Positions 24,363 through 36,800 of a stretch of DNA of 64,000 nt are shown here, piece by piece. The notes under the pieces are model-generated. The model did no database searches and was not told the DNA's origin. It worked only from the letters and a program-made list of their open reading frames with translations. The DNA comes from Cardiocondyla obscurior (Eukaryota > Arthropoda > Insecta > Hymenoptera > Formicidae), in assembly GCF_019399895.1 (NCBI RefSeq), contig NC_091864.1, positions 2,086,001 to 2,150,000 of the forward strand. Reading direction: 5' to 3'. The first letter of the stretch is position 1. Every line of letters starts with the position of its first letter. A program made the position numbers and the translations under genes.

Positions 24363-24368
24363 AATAAA
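24363..24368 (+). terminator. Likely polyadenylation signal of the lipase gene
   Basis: AATAAA lies 262 bases after the stop codon and is followed by a TA-repeat stretch. It is the first good hexamer downstream on this strand. Confidence 0.55.
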
Positions 24369-27232
24369 TATATATATATGTATATATTACGTAAATTTTT
24401 GCGTAGTACGTGCTTGAGACTTTAGAGTAACGTTACGTTATTTAAAAAAAGCCCTCTAGAAGATAATGATATTACTTGCTGAGAATAGATAGATATAAAA
24501 TTTTACTTAGCGAAATATATAAATAAAAACTATTTATTACAATATAGTTACAATAAAACGCTACGTGAGAAAAAACGACAATTAAAGATACGAGACATAA
24601 TCAATTTAGATAGCAGCCGGCAGAATGTATCAAAGTTGGATTAATTAAACGGGAAATTCTCATGAGACGGTTTAGCTTCGAAATACGTTATGTTACGAGT
24701 TCGCGAATTTAATACCCTACACGAAGATCTAGTAACATGCCAAGGTCAAATAACTACCTGGACCTGCTAATCGATATGTTACAAAACCATAGAAGTGGGC
24801 CAAACATGGTCGCGCTTGTACAATTTCTTATCGACTCAATGTACAGTATTCAAATAAAAAACTAGTTCATCCGTTCATCTATCTATCTTCCGCTTGTCTA
24901 TCTATCAAGTTAGCCATTTGTTTCAATTGGTTCCCTTCCGACGTATTGTCGCGGTGACGACGTTATCAGGCTTTAATGTCGCTAAATTTACAGGCAGCGA
25001 ATCTGACGTTTAATTTTCTCAATTAATATCTCGCCTCTGATTATTTATTACACTTTAATAACAAACAAATAACCGCGTTCCATATTAAAATACATTTAAT
25101 ATGTATATAAAATATTACAGTATACATATAAAATGTAATGAATTTTGAAATAAAATATCGGATTACTTGAGAATAATGTAATATATCGAGCGAAATTGTT
25201 TGTGCCATTTATGATTTTATCTTTCTATTTATGACTTTCGACGAGAGAATATACCTCCTATCAAGGAAATGATAGGTCTTGCTATGAAAGTCCGGAAGCC
25301 TTATCAACTGATCTTGTTGGATTCTCGAGAATTGATCTCAGGAGAATAGAATTTAATGCTAGTATACGTCATGAAAAACATTTCTCAAAAAATATCGCAT
25401 AAATGGCTTCCCAATTATTTAACGTTAGTTCATTAAATAAAAAGTAAATTATATTTTACTGTTCCTGATAGAAGTAATTTCGTTAAGTTTAATTTTTTTA
25501 TTTTTGTTACATTTTATGCTAATAATATTGATATAAATCGTTATGGTGCTAGTTTTTGACTAGAGTATTTTTTAATATAAAATATTTATTTTTATTCAAG
25601 AGTTATGTGTATTAAAAAAATAGAAACCAAATAAATTGTTTGACAAATTTAATGCAACGTATTATTTTAATACTGTTTGTACTTTTGCATTTTCCAGAAA
25701 ATACAGGATTGTTAAAATTTTATATTATTTATTATACTAAAGCAAGATAAAATATTGTAATTTGTAATTCTATCGAACTCATAATTATACCTTTGTGATG
25801 GAAGCAAATTTTACACGATAATTTTCAAAAATGTTAACGCACTTTCACTCAATTAATTATAACAATTCGAAAACAATGTTTGATTGCTTTTAATTTTTAA
25901 CAAGAATTATTCATTTTAAATTACTAAATATCGTTATAATTTTTCTTTCTATCACCTATTCTCTATCTAGATTACAGTTTTCAAAGAGCCGCATATAATA
26001 ATGCGGTCCAATCAACTTAATCCGCGGTATCAAAGCATTTGGAATCCAAGCGGCCTGATTCGAATGTTAATGAATGCGAGGAGCACGTTCCTAGGGGTTT
26101 CGCGCGATTGTATCCAAACAATTCGTTAGTAACTAACGAGACCCTCGTTACCGGCTACGTGACGGCAAGAATGATTGGAGTAAAAAGCGCGAGACAGTGA
26201 GTGATCTCTCTCTCTTCCGAGTAAGCTCAATCATCATAGCTTAAAACCGAACGACAAATCCCATCTGCCTCAGCAACAGGTTGCACTCGACACTAATTTG
26301 CGAAATTGTCGCCGCGCGTCTGCCCAATTAAGACTCTTAAATCGACTTCGAACTAGTTTCTTCCGAATGCAAGATCGGCACGACCAGTGATACCGCGGAC
26401 GACAAATCGTTACAAATAGAGTATACCGTTCTAGATACACGTTAATTGTTACATGTTATTTTAAACAATTGGTAAGTTATTCAGAAGTAGTCAAATTATT
26501 CTGGAGACTTGAAAGATAAGCATCTTCTTTAATAACGTTACGTAGTCCTGAATGTATCTTTCTTGTTCGAAAATTTAATTTCTACTTTTATCGAATGCAT
26601 AAAGCGCGTCGAAATTTTGGTTTTGAAAAAAGAAAAGTTGAAATTGACCAAAGAATTGTCTGTCCTTCTATCCTTATCATTTACGAGCGGAAAAGTCGAC
26701 TGATTATCATACTTCGCGAGCGAGCACCGGTGCTTGTATTAAAAGTTGCTGGAATAGTTGAGCGAAGCGTTTCCTCGAATACACAATTTAAACTTAAGCG
26801 GAAATGCACATCCTTACTAGCCACAATCTCGCATTCTTGCCATCGCAACGGATCGTCGAGGAAAGGGTTGATGGAAAGGGCTGATTCGCACTGGTCTCTC
26901 GCGCAAAGTGTGCAAGAATGCCAATCTCGGCAATAGAACGCGAGAAGTCTTCGAGAAAATAAAAAGGGAACTTGGGAGAAGAAAATGGAAGAAAAAAAGG
27001 GGGAAAAAAAGGACGAAAACTTTTCTAAAAACACCTCGAATGGATTGTACAATATTCATAAAGATCGAATTATGTTAGGAGCATTTCGTTATTTTACGGC
27101 GAATTTTTTTAATATTATTATTTTCGATATTTTTATATTATATTATTTTTAAATAAAAAATTATTATTGTTTTTTCACGTGTAATGTGTAATCTCTCTAG
27201 CGCTGATACTGATAAAAAAATTTTTTACTCAC
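24369..27232 (+). other. Intronic DNA downstream of the lipase
   Basis: AT-rich sequence with CTAT tetranucleotide repeats (24,877-24,888 and 24,896-24,906) and a small hairpin (CCTATCA at 25,257 and TGATAGG at 25,270). A GC-richer patch at 26,030-26,400 and overlapping open frames on both strands near 26,600-27,060 carry no recognisable domain. Confidence 0.4.
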
Positions 27233-27840
27233 CGGTTCGATGCGCAGTGGCGGAGTTTAACAGCTACGGCGACGATCCTGTAACATACAAATATAAAAAT
27301 TATATTATAGAAGCGTTCGTAATACTATTAAATGTTTGAAAAAAAAAAAAATTATACGCGTTTAATCTAATTGATTTTTCAGTTGTCAATTAAAAACAAA
27401 TTTATTTATTATCCAAGCAAGATTTCTACAAGATTAAGCTTTTTTAAAATTTTAAATTTATTTCTATTTCTTTTACTAATTATTAAACCGTTATTTTAAT
27501 TGTTATCAAAAAGACAAAGTAATCTCGATAAATAGCAAAAAGAAAACTATTAAATAAAAACTAATGTGCTCACCTTAAAGTTGCTCCGCCAATGCCCGAT
27601 GCCTTTCCGAGGCCTCCTCCTCCTCTCAGGATGTCGAGTTGAATTCTTGTCGACCACATACGACACTCACGAAAATCAGACCCAGATAATGAACTATAAT
27701 CCCGCGATGCTATGCGGCACTCCCGAAAAAAAGACCGATGAATCGGCTACGGTTCGTTTATTTCAAAACAGCGACGAAGGTGCGTTGATCTCTCCCTTAG
27801 ATTTTGATCTAAACAGAATAAAAAAAGTCTTGCTTTAGTA
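27233..27840 (-). repeat. Dispersed module cluster, copy 2 (degenerate)
   Basis: Homologous to 4682-5300, same strand and order: acceptor TTCTGTTTAG at about 27,810-27,820, the CCTC-rich core at 27,607-27,629, a GTGAG donor near 27,570, a roughly 280-base spacer, then the CGGTTCGATGCGCAG module ending in GTGAGT at 27,233. The first frame after the acceptor hits a stop within four codons and the second module contains an in-frame TAA, so this copy does not keep the open frame of copy 1. The two copies lie 22.6 kb apart. Only the third and fourth modules of copy 1 are represented. Confidence 0.6.
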
Positions 27841-29979
27841 ACAATTTCGGGATACTGGACCCACTTATCTTTAATTTATTGATAAAACTTATTGTATGTA
27901 AAATAGTATATATTTTTTTTAACGTAGAAATAAATGGTGCAAGGCGCGCTTGATAATGTCTAGTAACGAAAATGTAAAAGAAAGGGTAAATTTATTACCT
28001 TAATTTAATCAACAAAGTTCTCAAGTTTTATAATTTTATAATTAATAAAAGATATAAAAATTTCAAAAGACACTTTCAGAAGATCGCTTTAAGTAGCGCT
28101 GTGTAATATAACGCAAATCTAATTTATATGTAACTTTTTGAAAAAAAATTTTTCTTTTAAATAGTTGTTCACGGAAGTTAATAGCTTTACTTATAACGAA
28201 TTTTCGCTATTTTTATTATTATTTTTTTTTTTATCGACTTTTATATGGAGGTATATCACGATACTGCACTGTACCGTCCAGCGATACTCGACATTGCGCG
28301 TAAAAAAAAAAAAAAAATAAAATAAAAAAAAAAGTGAGAGAAAAATCCTGTGTAGTCCACTTTCCATGATTTACCCCGACGTACGAGCACACCAACACGT
28401 TTCTCTTGGTTAGGTGATATACGCATGCCCTCGCAGGCACAGTATCCGAGATAATTTGAATTCGCCGAGTAGAATATAATTTAATAAAACTTTACCGCGC
28501 GGAATTCGCATTAGCTACGCATTACCTTAGCTCTCTTCTGCCCCGGCTGCTTACTTTACCCCGGGGTTATTTTCGCAAGCAGGCAAATTTCTTTCGTAAG
28601 ATTTACGACAGTCACGATGTTATGTCTGACAGCATTTCGAGAACTTTGAAATAATTTTCTTATGGCCTTATCGATTATACTTTTACATGTGTATGTGTTT
28701 TATCAAATAACTGCTGATTCACGGAAGAAACACTATTCGCATTTAATGTCTCGTTAAAATAATTTTATTCTATGATCCTTTGTAAAAGAAAAAGAAAAAA
28801 AAAAATAAAAAAAGAACTAAGTAATAATTTTTTAATAATTGAGAAATATTTAGAAGAATTGCAAAATTGCCATAAAAAGTATTTATAATGTTGCCGAAAT
28901 ATGTATTCCTCTATTTCCATATGAATTTCAACATAAAATTCTCTATTAATTCCAGTGCAATGGAATTGGATATACATCGATATCGTACTATAAAGGTGTG
29001 ATTTAATATAATACCCATGCAATTTCAGAATCGGTCGAGATCGCACCAACAATTTATATTAATTGTTGTACTTGAAGTAATTAAATAATAATTTAATAAA
29101 TCAGAAAACATCGTATAAAAGCAAAAGAACTATAAATACATTATTTTTAAATAAAACTTTTATATAAAATAAAAATATCTGGCATACTATGCTCTTCATT
29201 TTTTTTTTTCTTTTAATATCAATTGACTTCGATTCCCGCATAAAACTTATTTTTATATAAAAGTCTACGTAATAGAATTTGCAAGTGTTATCGTTTTTAC
29301 ACGACCTCAATTGCCGAAAATCAATACAGGTTATTCTGAAATAACCGTAATATTCTCTCCCATTTAGCAAGATAATTCGTTGCTTGCCGTTATTACTAGA
29401 TGTCATTAAATTTGTTAGCGATTTTACTATAAGCTCTTTATAGCGCATATGGATACTGCAAGATCAGATCCCAGAAAGCGCGATCATCCACCGACTACAA
29501 CCTCATGCATATTCTAAACTGTACTCGTCCGTCAGCTTGGGGAGCTCACTTTTGGCACTGTTGTATTCCAACTGCCATATAACTTGCATCATGCGATTGC
29601 TTCTGTATATGCTGGAATAGTTTACTTGGGAATTGTTATTTCAGACTCTTTAGAGAATAGAATGTTGTTCAAAAAATCGTCGTTCATTACGTTAAATATT
29701 AAAGAACGATATTATTAACGCAATTATACAAATGCGGATCGCTGATGTGTAACAGGTCTTTGAAAATAATTACTTAAAATTGTCTCGTATAAAAATTATT
29801 TCGCTATTAATATTTTTAAACTTTTAAAGCAACAGATTATGCTATTTACTCGACATATGGTATATAAATCCATTCGGGTTTTTTATCTTGTCAAAAATCA
29901 CGCGTATAAACTTTTAAATTTATACATATCTGCTTTAGATCATCGTATCGCTTTAGAAATATGATATCGTAGAATAATG
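27841..29979 (+). other. Intronic AT-rich DNA
   Basis: Long A- and T-tracts (28,220-28,335; 28,785-28,815). Two neighbouring minus-strand open frames of 95 and 115 codons (28,765-29,052; 29,101-29,448) are long for such composition but carry no recognisable domain and end in hydrophobic stretches made by T-tracts. No supported gene. Confidence 0.4.
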
Positions 29980-30295
29980 TTTGAACAACAAGAGCATAAA
30001 TCTGCTGACGATAAAAATCTTTGTCTGCTTCCCTCGAAGCCATTTTCGCGGCTCTTCTACAGTTTTGGCGTCGGCCGTAAATTTTTGGCCGGATGGCATT
30101 CTTTAAGGCTATGTCGGCCCTTTTTTCGATGCCCTGAAAAATGTCGTTCGCGAACAGCGAATTTGCGGAAAACGCCGACGTCGTCGAGGAGATCAAAAAA
30201 TGGCTCTCACCCTTTATGGGCGAGATGGGAATTTCGTCGCGGAATGCACGCCGTTCCCCTATGAGATATTTCGAATTAAGAGAGATCACGTAAAA
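29980..30295. pseudogene. Possible decayed mariner-type transposase C-terminal fragments in opposite orientation
   Basis: On the minus strand two neighbouring frames together give ALKNAIR, GQKFTADAKTVEEPRKWLRG and DKDFYRQQIYALV, which recall the C-terminal region of mariner transposases (a G-K/R-x-F..D..V...WL block, then a DFY..GI..L segment), broken by frameshifts. On the plus strand a 50-codon frame from 30,141 contains FAENADVVEEIKKWLS, a similar block. The corresponding DNA stretches (about 30,025-30,080 and the reverse complement of about 30,160-30,215) align imperfectly to each other, so this may be two inverted fragments. No catalytic DDD region, terminal repeats or TA duplication were seen. 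Alternative: chance similarity in a GC-richer patch. Confidence 0.3.
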
Positions 30296-32154
30296 ATTCA
30301 CACTCGCGGGATTATTCGACAATTAGGACATCAACTCAGGCTATAAATCATTCCTCGCGTGAAGTCATCGAAAAGTATCGACGCAATAACACGGCGTACG
30401 TTTAACTTATTCCGGCTTGGTATTTGATTGCGTTCGCAATTTTAATGTAAAGTTATATAAATGCTACATAAAGTTGGGGGAAATAAAAAATTCATCGCTT
30501 TAAGCACAGCGTAATAAATCCCTCCCTCTTTATATCGCGCCGTATTGATCGTCATTACAGTCGTTTAAAATTCAAGCTATGCAGCGAAAACGTATAATAG
30601 AGTAATATATCATAAGCGGTGCAACGTTTTCACAAAAATATGAGAAACGCATGCTATGCTATATTTTTTTGCATAATGTAACATAACATTATTGCCGTAT
30701 TTTGTCACACAAGCCGAATTGCGTGATATCAAATTTGTAATACGATAGAAAGCAGTTAATCGTTCAATTGCATTTGGTCATTCTTTAACAAAGTACGTCA
30801 AGAGTGATTTAAATCGCTCGCGTGAACGAAAAGCCGTTGTTTTTGCAAAAGCGATATAAAATAATAATCTCGAGTAACTGAATTATTATGTTGTAAAAAA
30901 AATTAACAAAAAAAAAAACAAATATTTAATTAAAATGCAATGGACAATTTTCTTCGAATTAACAATGTGGCACTTGTACGTAATATATACATGTAATAAC
31001 ATGAAATAGGAACTTTTATGAAGCTAATACGTAGTTACTTTGAGTTTCTAAAGTCGTATACAGCTTTATCCCTCACGTTCCGAGCATATATTTAACGCTG
31101 CAACGGTTATTTGCACTGAAAAATCGCATAAGCCAGTAAAAGTGCAGGAATGTCGCAAAGCTGCTCGGCTCTATGCCATTTGGTAACGCTCGAAACATTT
31201 TAACGCTTTTGAAAATATTTATCCCCTGCAGTTTCAACCGTGCATTTCCACGCACATAATTAATTCGATTAATATTTCTAAATAAATACGCGCGCGTTTT
31301 TATTACAATATAAAAACGATATTCAAATTATCAAGAGAATACCTAAAACATTATTATTTGTCACTTTAACGAGAGACAACTTTGAAGAATATATAAATAC
31401 GATTTCAAACGGGAGTATTTAAAAAGATCCTGAAATACATATCTCGTAGCTTTAAAAGTACGTATGCAAAGAGTCGTCAGAACGAATTGTCGTCGCGAGT
31501 TGGGATTGTGGCAAACGTTATATGGCGAAAAGGACGGACTTTACGCCATTCACGTCCCCAGCTTTCGCTTTAGCATAATCGCGAAACGTCAGAGCCACGC
31601 CGTGATGTACGGGCGCCCGAAATCGCCGAAACTTTTGCATAGTTAACGTAAATACATACAACTTCGCCAGGGGTCTACCAAAGATCGCTGGTCGTCTTAT
31701 CCCCGTCACGTTCCGCGCGTAGATTTCACGCTCTCGCGACATCACGTCTCCGCGAATATACACACATGCGCGAGCCCCCAAAAAAAAAAAAAAAAAAATC
31801 GTCGGGAACGTTAACCGCATTTCCTCAACCGAAACTCGCGAAATCCGCTTGACCCGAATTCCGATTCGCCCATAAAGCAAACCGTGTTCCGTTCGTCGAG
31901 ATAAATGACGGGCCGAGAGGACGCGTAGAAAATTCGTCGCGCAATGCGTATCACCGTTCACGTTCGCGGAAAAATAGGTTGCATGCATAGCGTCGACGGG
32001 TCTGAGTTTCCAAGAATTTTAATCTCGTGGCGTTATAAATGTATGAAAGTAGATTTCGAAAAAAAAAAAAAAAGAAAACAAAGAAAGCGTTGACTTTATC
32101 ATCGAAAGGGATGAAGGTGGTGTGGCGGGACTGATGTGTCTTACGGCATTTTAG
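30296..32154 (+). other. Last part of the large intron
   Basis: AT-rich DNA followed by a CpG-rich patch (31,440-32,000) with open frames on both strands (60 codons plus, 156 codons minus) but no recognisable domain. It ends in an ATTTTAG acceptor for the tail exon. Confidence 0.45.
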
Positions 32155-32397
32155 TGCAACAGATGTACGGATCGAACGGAGCAAGCGTCGGTCTACCAAT
32201 GGGCATGACCACGCTGAAGGGCACAACCGGCACTCTGGGGTCCCTGGGGAACTACGGCTCGGGGATGGGAGTAACGGGGGCCACGACCCTGCCACGGCCG
32301 GGAAACTGGCTGCGCCCTGCGGGCCTCAGGCTCGGGCACAGCGCGGCCCGGGTCCGCCTCTACTGCCAGGCAAAGTGAGGAGCCATGGTTCCGACAG
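32155..32397 (+). CDS. Cytoplasmic-tail exon of the LDLa/TM gene, open in two frames with tandem acceptors
   Basis: Bounded by a TTTTAG acceptor and a CAG/GTGAGA donor. Spliced in phase 1 from the transmembrane exon at 32,155 it reads LQQMYGSNGASVGLPMGM and on through a Gly/Thr/Leu-rich stretch (GTLGSLGNYGSGMG, TTLPRPG) but stops at TGA 32,376-32,378. A second AG eight bases downstream (exon start 32,163) moves the same incoming phase into another frame (YVRIERSKRRSTNGHDHAEG) that is open to the donor and joins in frame to the last exon. A third possibility is a one-base error or deletion in the GC-rich middle, joining the first frame's start to the second frame's end. The cytoplasmic position is inferred from the preceding TM exon. 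Which frame is used is unresolved. Confidence 0.6.
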
Positions 32398-32680
32398 GTG
32401 AGATCTTAATTCTTTCATACGTACATCTTTGATTGTTACTCGGTATTTCGGTCGAAAAGTGTCGAGTTCCCTCCAATGACTCTAATCGTTTAACTTTCCC
32501 ATAACCGCGCGAAATAATTACAGGACACATTTTTATGCCTGTTTTATGCTCATTACCGATTTGATTGATATAACTATACTACCGTTTCGCTTGATTTAAT
32601 CTTTTTCTTTTTTTTTTAATTATCCTCGATGTCTATTACTTTCAATTTGTAATTAATAATAATTTTGTTGTTTTTTTTAG

Positions 32681-32720
32681 TGACATCTCCTCCAGCCAGA
32701 AAGACGAGTGGTTTGTGTAG
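32681..32720 (+). CDS. Short last coding exon ending in EWFV (PDZ-ligand-like C terminus)
   Basis: After a 283-base intron with a strong TTTTTTTTAG acceptor, the exon completes an AG-T codon and reads SDISSSQKDEWFV followed by TAG. The hydrophobic C-terminal Val in an acidic/aromatic context resembles a PDZ-binding tail, fitting a synaptic or scaffolded membrane protein. This frame matches the downstream-acceptor reading of the previous exon. The stop codon is immediately followed by GTGAGT, a perfect donor, so a spliced 3' UTR is possible. Confidence 0.5.
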
Positions 32721-33715
32721 GTGAGTTAAAAAAATGTGACCTATCCGGGAATCACATCGCGATTCTATCGTTTGCCTCGTTCTCTTTGAAGCACAACCTT
32801 GTGTAACTTGCACGCTTGGTTATAGAACTTTGAAAATTTCAATTACAAAGAGTATAATCATTGTCGCGATTACACGGTCCGCCTCGGGGTGGACGTTCTA
32901 TTATACTCGTATATCAAAGACTCTTCGTTTTTCAAAAAGTAATTACAAGGTAATCAAATACCTAAAATATTAATATTAAAAAGTAATGCTAACATGTACC
33001 GCGTAGTAGTTTCAATATACCGCGTGGTTGCTTATTTGACTTAATTAAAATCTAAAGTTAATTAAATTAAAAGAAGCTTTAATGTACGGAGAGAAAGTAA
33101 TAACTCATGTCAAAGTTAGAATCGTAAAAGAATAAAATATCTCGTATTTACATAAGAAAAGCATTCTCATTTTATACGTGCCACATAAAATCGATCGACA
33201 AAAATTAAATTCGCATAACGGGAAAATTATTTCCTTCACCGAAGATCCAATGTACATACGCTCAAATATTACACTTTAAATATTACCAATTTCAATATTA
33301 CCTTTCAAAAATGAACAAAGTTACGACCGCTTACAGTACACACCGTAGTCCGTTCTATCACGTAACGTAGTACACATGTACTTAAATTGGAATTTAAGTT
33401 TTTAAGAATTGTACGCGTCCTATACATTCATATAAATCTGGCTGTAAATTTCTACAAAATTAAATTTAACAAAGAATCGCGATGTGATATACTAGAATTT
33501 TCGCGTCGTTATTAATTATATTTAATCCTTTAATTATTTTCGAATATTTTTTTGGTAGCTTCAATTGGACAATAAAAATTCAAAATTAACTTTTATAGAC
33601 GTCGAGAAAATCAGCGATAAGTCAAACAAACGTGGATAACCAATTCGCTTTTGTGTCAACAGAGGCAGGCCTGGACCAGAGCCCGCAGGGTGAATCGGAG
33701 CGGTGGTGCCCTCAC
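32721..33715. other. Noncoding DNA after the receptor stop codon
   Basis: Intron-like or 3' UTR sequence, AT-rich. No separate gene seen. Confidence 0.4.
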
Positions 33716-33869
33716 CGCCTCTGGGGAACGGGACGACGCGAGACGTCGAATCGTCTTCAGCTGATATCGGTCGCGTGTTATCAGCGAACATCGAGTCACA
33801 AGTAACGCAGACGTAATTCCCAACCACATCCTGACCTCCCTTAAACATGGAGCCGCACCGGAAGTACGA
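33716..33869 (-). other. Possible minus-strand coding exon, unrecognised
   Basis: A 154-base block with a GATGATCAG acceptor and a GTGAGG donor on the minus strand is open throughout and GC-rich at third positions. It reads SYFRCGSMFKGGQDVVGNYV, then CVTCDSMFADNTRPISAEDD and a Pro/Gly-rich end. The Cys pattern (C, CVTC) hints at a metal-binding or disulphide motif but no family is recognised. On the plus strand the same block is preceded by a good acceptor (TGTGTCAACAG, ending at about 33,662) and could instead be a 3' UTR exon of the LDLa/TM gene. I see no neighbouring exon to join it to. Confidence 0.3.
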
Positions 33870-36800
33870 CTGATCATCCAAGGAAAACGCGAAAAATTGA
33901 ATTTCATCCCGAAGAACAACTTTCTAAATCCTTTTTGTTTTAAGTTTCCTTTTTCTTTTTTTATCTCGAAACTACGTTTCATCAGAAATTTTTGTCACGA
34001 GGCAATATTTCTGAACGATAAAGGCTGATTAGTTATTATGAAAGATAATTAAGTATTGCAAACGCGCAAGGCAAAAATATTCGGGGAAAAGCGAAAAAGC
34101 AAAATCGATACTTTCCGAGGTGATATTCGACAAATTTGTTTGCATCGCTAATCGAGCTATTAATGAAGTAAACAGATTTTTATGATGATTGAACGAGCGC
34201 TGTTTTCGAAATTCGCTTGAGAGGATACATGCAAATTGTGTACAAAGGGCGGGAGCCGGGATAGCGTCATGCGTAACGTAATGCGAGGCGCGGACACGCG
34301 GTCCGAGAGATTATTGGACAAAAATTAATTGCAAACAGTGTGAGTGAGTGTCGTGTGCGCGTACATAACGCGTGCGTATGTGCGGGCGCCGTGAGTGTGA
34401 ATGGAATGAGAGTAACAAATGCACGCACATAGCAAAAGGGAAGAGACGAGAGCTTCGATCTCGTGGTGCACGTGTGCGCAATGAGTTTTCGTTACGTAGC
34501 CTAGTCACGTAAGTCAGGTGTTTCTCGGTGTGTATTCTGTGAAGCAGTAGAGAGAGAAGAACGCCGTTTTAGTAGTACGGATCGCATTCACTGTTCACGG
34601 TAACGATTTTCGCGAGAGTCTTAATGAATTCAACGCTTCTGCATATTACGATGGATAATTGCATCGTGACACATTAACTGAATAAACAGATTATTGATAG
34701 TATATCAAAAAGAATAATTGATTCCAATTTGTTTCTATAAAAATATACTAATAGAGATAAAAAAAAAATTGTATCACAATGCATCGAGCAGTAAACTGCC
34801 AAGCCAATTATAATGGCAAATATATGGATAGATTTTTAATATTTGAAAAAAAAGCGTATTAAGCTTAACATTTACGATGTACATCTCGCAAATAAGATAT
34901 TTTTTAACTGTTATACATAAAATATATATGTATATACGTTATTTAATAATTTCTTTTTATCTCGAAACGTCTACACGATTAAAAATAAAAACGTAAAAAA
35001 AAGACTTTTGCTGAAACTGTCACACGGAAAATCGTTACCGCGTGCACGTGAAATCGTTATGTACACGCCCGCGAGTATTTGACGTAAAAGTGTGCTGAAG
35101 ATGCATTACGTTTCAATCGATAAAGCTACAAATTTAAACTGCAATTTTTATCACTATTAATTGCTTTTATCGCTCCTGCCTTGTTCAACTATTCACAGTC
35201 AATTTCTGATCTAATAACTCAATATTTTTTCTATTCTCTCCAATATTTAAAAGAAACTTTTTTAAATAACAGTCAAAGTTACATTAATTTCAATAAACAA
35301 ATCGACCGATCCATTCGGATAATATTTTCCAATCGTTATTTTATTCATTTTAATAAAGAATTATATTTAAGAGCTCTCCAACGTAGCCAAACGCGCAAAG
35401 ATTTCTTCATATATCATAAATCAAGAAATTCTTTCTTCCACTTCCGCTTCTGAGCCGACAAAGCGCACAAAACGAGCGAATACTTGGCGAGCGTGTACTT
35501 GTAATATACTTGTATCTACCATTAGCCGTTCAGCTTTGTGCCGTTTCCATAGATTACGAATGCAAAAAAAAAAAAAAAAGAAAAGCATATACATAGGTAG
35601 AAGTTATAATGACGAGAGCGGAGTGAGGAAGTAAAAAAAAAAAAGAAAAAAAAGAAAAAAAAAAGAGTAAGAGAATTTATCATTAACGTAAAGAAAATTT
35701 TAATTTCGCGACTTTAACGCATAACTCGCGTCATAGTAAACGACGGTATTATCAATTATTATGCGTTTGTCACGCTCGAATGTAAATTAAATGAGACTTT
35801 AATTGAGAAACGATCACGACATAAAATCTCGAATCGTCACGTTGGAGCAGAAAGTTATCTTTTGTTTTCCGATTGAAAAATCGAATGATTAAAGTAGCAG
35901 TAAGATACAAATTTATTATACCCCCACTGCATATCTAACACTTTCTATTCGAGCTTGATTACACCATATCGATCTGCGATCAGTAATATCAATTTACGTG
36001 AAATTTTTGGGAAGATGGAATTAGGTAATTCGCGCGCTAATACTATTTCGTACTTCGATCACCGTATCCAAAAACGTCGCCGTGCGAGGCGAAATTATCG
36101 AGCATGTCTTCATTTTACCTAAATCATGGAGTAGCTTCTGCGAATCACGCGTGATATATTTGATCGGCATGCATATCGACGCCGCCACGATTGAGACATT
36201 TACAAATCGAGCCGACAGACCGTAAATCGGAAAAGTGCGATTGGTAAACGTTCCACGTAACCAAGATCTTTAGACCACGATCTTTATTTTCGATCGTATT
36301 TGTCCCCTTCAGCTCAGGTGAAGTGCTGTTATCGTTCGTTAATTTGTAGTTCATTAAATGGTCTTGAAATAGCTAATTTACAATAGACTACATCCGGCAC
36401 AGTAATGTTCACAACTGACAGCTAACAATAGTGACAAATAAATTTGAGGTAAAAAAATAGTCTTTTAATATAAGCACGGTAGCACGTGCTGTGGGCAACT
36501 GAGCTGAAGCGGACTGGCAAATGTAGTTTCTTTGAGGATAAGGAGTAGAAATGTGTGTGCCTGGATTATGCGGAGTTGATTAAAATGATTAAGCTAGTGA
36601 AAACGAGTGAACGGCGATAGTGTACGTGCGAGAAAAAAAAAATAAAGAAGAGAGAGAGAAAGAGAGAAAGAAAGAGAGAATGAGAAAGGTGAATAGGTAA
36701 GAAATTCCGATTGTTGGATTCGGACACACGTAAGCTAGCTAAACTGCCATGATCAGGACAGTGGAAAAAGAAATGTACGAGATATTAGAAAAAAAAAGTT

